Shown: in pieces, positions 56,975 through 64,000 of the stretch
Layout of the letters: every line of letters starts with the position of its first letter
Numbering within the stretch: the stretch's first letter is position 1
Assembly (NCBI GenBank): GCA_933228675.1
Contig: OW121744.1
Location: 117,885,600 to 117,949,599 of the forward strand
Direction: 5' to 3'
Source of the DNA: Stomorhina lunata
Lineage: Eukaryota > Arthropoda > Insecta > Diptera > Rhiniidae
DNA: 64,000 nt
Position numbers and translations under genes: made by a program
Notes under the pieces: model-generated
Told to the model about the DNA's origin: nothing
The model's database searches: none
Seen by the model: the letters and a program-made list of their open reading frames with translations, nothing else

Positions 56975-58255
56975 TGGACTACGTCTTTGATAAGACTACG
57001 TCTTTGATAAGACTACGTCTTTGATAAGACTACGTCTTTGATAAGACTACGTCTTTGATAAGACTACGTCTTTGATAAGACTACGTCTTTGATAAGACTA
57101 CGTCTTTGATAAGACTACGTCTTTGATAAGACTACGTCTTTGATAAGACTACGTCTTTGATAAGACTACGTCTTTGATAAGACTACGTCTTTGATAAGAC
57201 TACGTCTTTGATAAGACTACGTCTTTGATAAGACTACGTCTTTGATAAGACTACGTCTTTGATAAGACTACGTCTTTGATAAGACTACGTCTTTGATAAG
57301 ACTACGTCTTTGATAAGACTACGTCTTTGATAAGACTACGTCTTTGATAAGACTACGTCTTTGATAAGACCACGTCTTTGTTAAGACTACTTCTATGATA
57401 AGACTACGGCTTTGATAAGACTAGGTCTTTGATAAGACTACGTCTTTAATAAGATTACGTCTTTGATAAGACTACGTCTTTGATAAGACTACGTCTTTGA
57501 TAAGACTACGTCTTTGATAAGACTACGTCTTTGATAAGACTACGTCTTTGATAAGACTACATCTTTGATAAGACTAGGTCGTTGATAAGACTACGTCTTT
57601 GATAAGACTACTTCTATGATAAGACTACGGCTTTGATAAGACTAGGTCTTTGATAAGACTACGTCTTTAATAAGATTACGTCTTTGATAAGACTAGGTCT
57701 TTGATAAGACTAGGTCTTTGATAAGACTACGTCTTTGATAAGACTACTTCTATGATAAAACTACGGCTTTGATAAGACTAGGTCTTTGATAAGACTACGT
57801 CTTTAATAAGATTACGTCTTTGATAAGACTAGGTCTTTGATAAGACTAGGTCTTTGATAAGACTAGGTCTTTAATAAGATTACGTCTTTGATAAGACTAG
57901 GTCTTTGATAAGACTACGTCTTTGATAAGACTACGTCTTTGATAAGACTACATCTTTGATAAGACTAGGTCGTTGATAAGACTACGTCTTTGATAAGACT
58001 ACGTCTTTGATAAGACTACGTCTTTGATAAGACTACGTCGTTGATAAGCCTACGTCTTTGATAAGACCACGTCTTTGATAAGATTACGTCCTTGATAAGA
58101 TTACGTCTTTGATAAGACTACGTCTTTGATAAGACTACGTCTTTGATAAGAATACGTTTTTGATAAGGCTACGTTTTTGATAAGACTACGTTTTTGATAA
58201 GACTACGTCTTTGATAAGACTACGAGACTATGTCTTTGATAAGTTTACGTATTTG
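56975..58255 (+). repeat. 17-bp minisatellite AAGACTACGTCTTTGAT, homogeneous block with higher-order repeats
   Basis: About 75 units. From 56975 to 57360 nearly all are identical. From 57360 onward variant units recur in a fixed order (ACTTCTATG, ACGGCTTTG, AGGTCTTTG, then TTAATAAGATTACG). The word TTCTATGA marks this order at 57391, 57612 and 57748, spaced by 221 and 136 bp, exactly 13 and 8 units. This is typical of unequal crossover or replication-slippage amplification of multi-unit blocks. Confidence 0.97.
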
Positions 58256-61200
58256 ATAAAAATTTAACATTTATTTCCTTTACAAACCTTTACAAACATG
58301 TTGTACGTTTGGCATTAAAAAATATCCCATTTGACCTGCGTTAAAATTTTACTTTGCAATCTATTGATTCCATTTAAAATTTACTATGATTATTTCCTTT
58401 ACAAATTGCAACTATTTAAAGTTCATTTACTTTATGCATTCCATTATTCTGCTCTCTGACAATTAGCACTAATTTTAACCCATTTTTCATGTTATAGTCA
58501 GTCATTATTTAAATTTCAAGTTATTCTTAACGTTACCATTACTTTACTCCACTCACATGCGGTTGATGGGAGGGGATTAAAAAAAGGAAATTGCCCCCTT
58601 TTTACTGAAGCAACTGAGTGTAAGCGTGAATAGATGAATGTGTATGTGTGTGTGTATTTGTAACGTAGGAAAGTTTTAACTAATAAATTGCTTAAATTAA
58701 CGTCTATTTATTGTATTCGACACTTTTTTTAACCTCTTTTTTTTATAGAACAATTTTTCTCACACTTTTGCCCCTTTAAAATGTAAAGAGGTAGAATTGG
58801 GGCGAAATTGCCAGCTATAAAAAGTGTATGTGTGTTTTTTAACAGCTTTTAATGCTAAAGCTCAAATTGCTAGATGATGTTGAATGGATTGGATGTATAG
58901 TATAGTGAGATACGGTGGTATAGATGTTTGTAAGCTGTTGTTGTTGATGACGACGATAAGTTCAGATATAAAACATAACAAATTATATGTGATTTACACA
59001 AAGTACAACAACATTAAACATCAGCCAGCAACAACATTATCAACATGTAACATTAAATATGTAGATGAATGAAAGGTGATAGGAGTAGGGGGATATAGGG
59101 GTAAAATTTATTTCAAACATCATGTTAAACTAGAAATGAGTACTCGTTTTTAACATGTAGAAGAAATGTAATTTATATGTAAAAAAACACATACATTCAT
59201 ACTTGTACATTTAGAAAAAGAGGGCGTCATTTGTCTGCTTGTTAAACATTCAAATATACAAGAAAATACATTTAAAATTTATTTATACAATGTTTTTCAA
59301 AGCTCTTTTTTTTGTCTTTAGCTCGAAAGTGATTGACATATTGGAAATTACTAAAATGAAGTAGAAAAATATTGAAATTGCCATCAATGTTATGAAATAA
59401 ATAAGAATTTACGCTTTAATAGAAATTTACAGAAATAATTAAAAAATCGTGTACATGATATTTTGTTAAGGTGGAGAGAAATTTATGTAATTTTTGTGAC
59501 AAATTGTAGAGGAAGAAAAGAAATGTGTATTTGACATAAATACTGTATTAGGTATTTATGTGGCGGAAATAATTTTTTTTTATAAATTGAGTTTTGTGAT
59601 AAAACCTGCACAGTATATACGATTTTGTCAATACTTTACAGAGCTTTGTACAGTTTTTGGAAATATATTAATATATTCATTACGAGAAATTTCGTTTACA
59701 AGGGGTGTTGGAAATTAAATTACGAAATATGTTTCAAATTGTTTGTTATATTTGAAAGAATTTTTCACCTAAAAAAATATTGTATGATACTTATATAAAA
59801 ATTGTATTTAGGAAAGTTTTCTGAGAATTATTTGTATATCCAAAACGGATAATATGTCAATTTTTTCACAACTATATAAATTTTTTGATAAATTTAATAA
59901 CGTTGTAGATATTCATTTGGTCGGTTTTGATCGACTCTATTTTATTATGTATGTATGTTTCCCCTTTGCTGGTAGCCTTACAACTGTCGAATTAATTTTC
60001 TAAATTCATAAATGTCAATTGAATTTGACATTTTTAAGGTATTTGGGGAAAACCACAAAATATTATAGAATTTTACTAAACAAGTTCTTACTCGTTTATA
60101 TATGTATATAAGTTTTATACATATTTTGTAGTAACTATACACAAGAACTTAAGTATGTAAAAACTAAACATAAACTATTAGAGCTGCTCGATTTTACAAA
60201 TTTATCATACTAATTGCAAATGATATCTAAACGATTTAAATGAATTAAATTTTTTCTGGGAACTTTCCGTGATCTTTTATTCTGATATAAGAGGATATAT
60301 CTGATTTTCATATAAATAACTACATGAAAATTAAGTATGTAGCCAAATCGCTGCATTCGATATCTATCGAAAACTCAAAGCAGATATTGCGTAACATACT
60401 TTAGGGATTCTCAAAATAATTTATTTTGCAAAAAGTTAATAAAATTTGATATCTAAACATATTCTTTTGTTTGTCAAAACATTTAGCTTAAATAAAATTA
60501 TTTTACTATAGGGGAAATTTTGACAAATAAGCCAAACTACATTGTTACTTTATATGTTATATATTATTTATTGTCCTAACAGTATGCTACACAAATATTT
60601 ATCGATCGATATTGTATGCCGAGATTCGGTCCCTGGTTGATCTTAATGGACATCTCTGTCTTAGGACCTTACACCAGAGAAAAGCTGTTAAGGTATTTTC
60701 AAAAACCTTTTAACACTTGAACAATAAGATTCTCTTCCCTACGGGGACATTTATGGAATAAATATTGGAAAGTCTAACAAAAAAATACTTAGAAAGAGAC
60801 TATTATTTGTTGTACAAAAGGTTTATTGGGAAACCAATTTTAGAAAAATTAAAAAACCGAGATAAAATATTTTGGATTTTTTTTAATGACAATTTTGTTT
60901 TATGGGAAATTAAAAAAAAAATTGATAACCCAAAAAAACATAAAACATAAAAAACATACATACATAAATATGAAGAATTACTTCTACATATTTTCTTAAT
61001 ATATGTATAATACTTACAATTCTACCATCTATAATTTTTTTTAATCAAAAGCAGTTCCAGTTAAATTTTTGATATTGATTCCAACCAATTTCAGCAATAT
61101 CTATATTTATTTCAGATTCATTTTAGTTAATTAAATTTTCGAATCACACTCTGCCAAAAATGATTTTGAATTTTGTTTGGTTATCAAATAAATTTTTCTT

Positions 61201-61853
61201 TGTCCAAAATTTGAAAATTTAAACAACTAAAACTCAGTTGTTCTATAATCAATTATAAGAAATGTATTTATGGTAAAATTTTTATTGACACAAAATCAAT
61301 AGCAACAATTTGCTATTGAAATTTTGTTTATGATTTGCTATTTATTATGTTCAAACTAATTTGGTTTTAAGCAAAATGTTAAAATTGTTAGTAGAAATTT
61401 TTGAATTTGCATCAGAAGCCATTGTATTAAAATGCCAATCAATATAACAGAAACAGAAGAAAATTAAAAAAATGTGTGTTAACAAATTTATAGAATATGT
61501 TTAACATTTTATAGTATATTTTTAACAGATTTTATAATGCATAAATTTATATTAAATTGTTTAAAATTCTAAGTTGTTCTTGTATGTTTTTCTTCCTTTA
61601 AAGCATCAAATGAAAAATCATTGACCTGGGATTTGTTTGATTTTGTTGCGCTCAATATCACTGCTTACCACCATAATAGAATGTCAGCAACATGAGCTTT
61701 GCAATTGCTGTTAATGCAGCTGTATTACATCTACTGGCACTGTTCTATGAAAGGAAGTCTGTCTGTAAAGAGGATAATAGCAACTGTTTCTAGCAGAATT
61801 GTTTAACTTGTATACATTTCAGTTTCGTAGTTTCTTTTAGCTGGAATTTTAGT
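58256..61853. other. AT-rich non-coding DNA, no gene seen
   Basis: Frames at 58884-59072 and 60765-60950 have no domain and low-complexity composition. A GGTCGGTTTTGATCGACT word at about 59918 resembles the GGGCTTGACCGACTA terminus. An array-free element module lies at 60342-60408. No gene is supported. Confidence 0.5.
60342..60408 (+). mobile_element. Array-free copy of the module that flanks T7 and T8
   Basis: GCCAAATCGCTGCATTCGAT, ATCTATCGAAAAC and ACATACTTTAGGGAT follow within 67 bp. The inverted copy at 43151-43224 has the same three parts. In T7 the first and last parts are separated by 1.3 kb of array whose spacer (TATATCGAAAA) resembles the middle part. Confidence 0.65.
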
Positions 61854-62120
61854 TTATATTACAAAGGCCTTTAATATTAAGGCCCTGATTGTCAACATTT
61901 GCAAGTGATTTGTGTAGGTGCCTAAGTCTGTGTCTTTGTGTGTGCTATTGAGCGTTTGAGCTATCTCTTGGGGTGCTGCACAAACAGCATGCACCAGCTG
62001 TCCATTTAAGCATTCCACATAAAAAGGAGTAAAGTACATGGCATCATTGTAATGCGGCTTTATTAAAAGGGGTCGAGTTTTCTTTTGTTGAAACTGTGTG
62101 ATTTCAGCTAAGGGTTTCAT
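61854..62120 (-). CDS. Possible small open frame, 88 codons, unidentified
   Basis: This frame is less AT-biased in codon use than other chance frames here and opens with MKPLAEITQFQQKKTRPLL. It includes HYNDAMYFTPFYVECLNGQL and a segment with CAAPQEIAQTLNSTH, and ends at a stop after LKAFVI. No domain, signal peptide or membrane segment is evident, and no splice or promoter signals could be tied to it. It may be an old transposon piece or chance. I would not annotate it as a gene without transcript or homology support. Confidence 0.15.
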   Translation of the reverse strand: MKPLAEITQFQQKKTRPLLIKPHYNDAMYFTPFYVECLNGQLVHAVCAAPQEIAQTLNSTHKDTDLGTYTNHLQMLTIRALILKAFVI

Positions 62121-62285
62121 TGTTTAAGTTTTTTACTTTATTTAGTTTAAAGCTTTACAGAAAAAGTATCAAATGTTTAGTGTTAAGTTCGTAGAGAACA
62201 GGTGACAGGCTATTATTATTTGTATTTGATTTTTATCTTATGAAGTAAAGAATACGACTTCAAAATGTAACACCTTGTTAGCATA

Positions 62286-62351
62286 CAATTTGTTATAAAT
62301 AGTGTCAGCCTGCATCTGCAATTTGTTATAAATAGTGTCAGCCTGCATCTG
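62286..62351 (+). repeat. 33-bp tandem duplication at the edge of the 10-mer array
   Basis: A 33-bp segment beginning CAATTTGTTATAAATAG and ending GCCTGCATCTG occurs at 62286 and again at 62319 without change. The second copy runs straight into the 10-mer array. Confidence 0.95.
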
Positions 62352-63486
62352 TCTGTGTCTGTCTGTGTCTGTCTGTGTCTGTCTGTGTCTGTCTGTGTCT
62401 GTCTGTGTCTGTCTGTGTCTGTCTGTGTCTGTCTGTGTCTGTCTGTGTCTGTCTGTGTCTGTCTGTGTCTGTCTGTGTCTGTCTGTGTCTGTCTGTGTCT
62501 GTCTGTGTCTGTCTGTGTCTGTCTGTGTCTGTCTGTGTCTGTCTGTGTCTGTCTGTGTCTGTCTGTGTCTGTCTGTGTCTGTCTGTGTCTGTCTGTGTCT
62601 GTCTGTGTCTGTCTGTGTCTGTCTGTGTCTGTCTGTGTCTGTCTGTGTCTGTCTGTGTCTGTCTGTGTCTGTCTGTGTCTGTCTGTGTCTGTCTGTGTCT
62701 GTCTGTGTCTATCTGTGTCTGTCTGTGTCTGTCTGTGTCTGTCTGTGTCTGTCTGTGTCTGTCTGTGTCTGTCTGTGTCTGTCTGTGTCTGTCTGTGTCT
62801 GTCTGTGTCTGTCTGTGTCTGTCTGTGTCTGTCTGTGTCTGTCTGTGTCTGTCTGTGTCTGTCTGTGTCTGTCTGTGTCTGTCTGTGTCTGTCTGTGTCT
62901 GTCTGTGTCTGTCTGTGTCTGTCTGTGTCTGTCTGTGTCTGTCTGTGTCTGTCTGTGTCTGTCTGTGTCTGTCTGTGTCTGTCTGTGTCTGTCTGTGTCT
63001 GTCTGTGTCTGTCTGTGTCTGTCTGTGTCTGTCTGTGTCTGTCTGTGTCTGTCTGTGTCTGTCTGTGTCTGTCTGTGTCTGTCTGTGTCTGTCTGTGTCT
63101 GTCTGTGTCTGTCTGTGTCTGTCTGTGTCTGTCTGTGTCTGTCTGTGTCTGTCTGTGTCTGTCTGTGTCTGTCTGTGTCTGTCTGTGTCTGTCTGTGTCT
63201 GTCTGTGTCTGTCTGTGTCTGTCTGTGTCTGTCTGTGTCTGTCTGTGTCTGTCTGTGTCTGTCTGTGTCTGTCTGTGTCTGTCTGTGTCTGTCTGTGTCT
63301 GTCTGTGTCTGTCTGTGTCTGTCTGTGTCTGTCTGTGTCTGTCTGTGTCTGTCTGTGTCTGTCTGTGTCTGTCTGTGTCTGTCTGTGTCTGTCTGTGTCT
63401 GTCTGTGTCTGTCTGTGTCTGTCTGTGTCTGTCTGTGTCTGTCTGTGTCTGTCTGTGTCTGTCTGTGTCTGTCTGTGTCTGTCTGT
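62351..63486 (+). repeat. 10-bp minisatellite GTCTGTGTCT, about 113 copies
   Basis: Near-perfect head-to-tail repeats of GTCTGTGTCT. By eye the only internal change is G to A at 62711. Since 10 is not a multiple of three, every plus frame translates to the same ten-residue repeat ([10 protein letters not shown]), giving three overlapping frames of 383-398 codons. These are artefacts and not proteins. Homogeneity implies recent expansion or, alternatively, an assembly effect. Confidence 0.98.
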
Positions 63487-64000
63487 TAATGTATTTGGCG
63501 AAATTTCAATACCGATTTCTTCTTAAAGCTGAAAATTGTAATGCCTCATAAATCATTCTTAAACATCCTTCATTATTCCTTTAACTTTTTGTTTATCTAT
63601 AATGTGGTTACTTCGCCCAAACTATTATTTTTTTACTTATCTACTGAACCAACTTCAGGAACTGTGTAGATAATGCAAACTATTGTCTTTAACTACTCGA
63701 GCTCAAACTCGTTACGTATTGACAAAATTGGCATTGACTTTATTAACTAGAATGACAAAAAAGGTCTACTTTAGTTTTTTTAATGTTTTGAGGTTTCTTT
63801 AGAACATCATTATTGTCATCATCATCAAATTTAAACAACTAGACAATAGAAACTCTTCTTTATACAGATTTGAGAACAACACAGCTTTTAGGAAAACATC
63901 CGTTTGGTATTCATGGCTAAAACATTTAGCCACAATTTGTTCAATACAACAAGGCCTTTGTTAAGATATGTAGAGGGATATACTGACACACATACATACA
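63487..64000. other. Non-coding DNA, no gene seen
   Basis: Unique-looking AT-rich sequence with no open frame of note up to the window edge. Confidence 0.5.

Noticed and set aside
56975..58255. CRISPR-like array
   Set aside because: The repeats are directly contiguous 17-mers with no unique spacers, and the DNA is eukaryotic.
62335..63551. Three overlapping plus-strand open frames of 383-398 codons
   Set aside because: They are the three phases of a 10-bp repeat. Each translates to the same ten-residue repeat, and the frames end as soon as the repeat ends.

Overview
This window reads as repeat-dominated eukaryotic nuclear DNA from an insect, most likely a higher fly. That call rests on the very high AT content, insect-type transposon relics (Ty3/gypsy gag-pol debris, a tRNA-headed SINE, a dispersed terminal-repeat family) and long minisatellites. 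The exact species is inference only. I find no intact host protein-coding gene, no rRNA, no functional tRNA gene and no CRISPR array. Every long open frame is a decayed transposon, a translation of tandem repeats, or a chance frame in AT-rich DNA. The window is plausibly intergenic or a very large intron.

Layout. 0.6-1.4 kb: a ~166-bp tandem satellite rich in AAAAGCTTTT. 3.2-8.4 kb: a 5.1-kb segment bounded by CACTCAGAAAAAA inverted ends with TA on both sides, holding a minus-strand gypsy relic (gag, RT/RNase H, integrase in the expected order). 9.18-9.24 kb: two abutting perfect palindromes of 34 and 30 bp. 10.1-10.6 kb: a degenerate tandem repeat.

From 12.4 to 44.1 kb a family of minisatellites recurs in nine blocks, all built on the palindromic core TTTTCTATAGAAAA but with different spacers. 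These are called T1 to T9 below. T3 (20.9-22.7 kb) is split by a ~0.75-kb insertion that carries a convincing hammerhead ribozyme (22322-22390) and a 73-bp-arm inverted repeat with tRNA B-box-like sequence. T7 and T8/T9 lie inside copies of a dispersed transposon family, which suggests the arrays grew inside a mobile element and travelled with it. T2 also carries about 14 copies of TATCGATA, the DREF/BEAF-32 recognition sequence of flies.

The remainder holds other minisatellites: a 12-bp gaactaaaccta type in both orientations (20.3, 23.4, 25.4-26.6 kb, the last split by a SINE), an 18-mer at 37.3-37.8 kb, a 12-mer at 47.5-47.9 kb, a 17-mer at 52.3-53.6 and 57.0-58.3 kb with higher-order structure in exact multiples of 17 bp, and an almost perfect 10-mer at 62.35-63.49 kb. 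A 30-bp perfect palindrome sits at 49.14 kb.

The most interesting elements are the hammerhead-bearing insertion and the palindrome-cored minisatellite family with its apparent transposon carrier.
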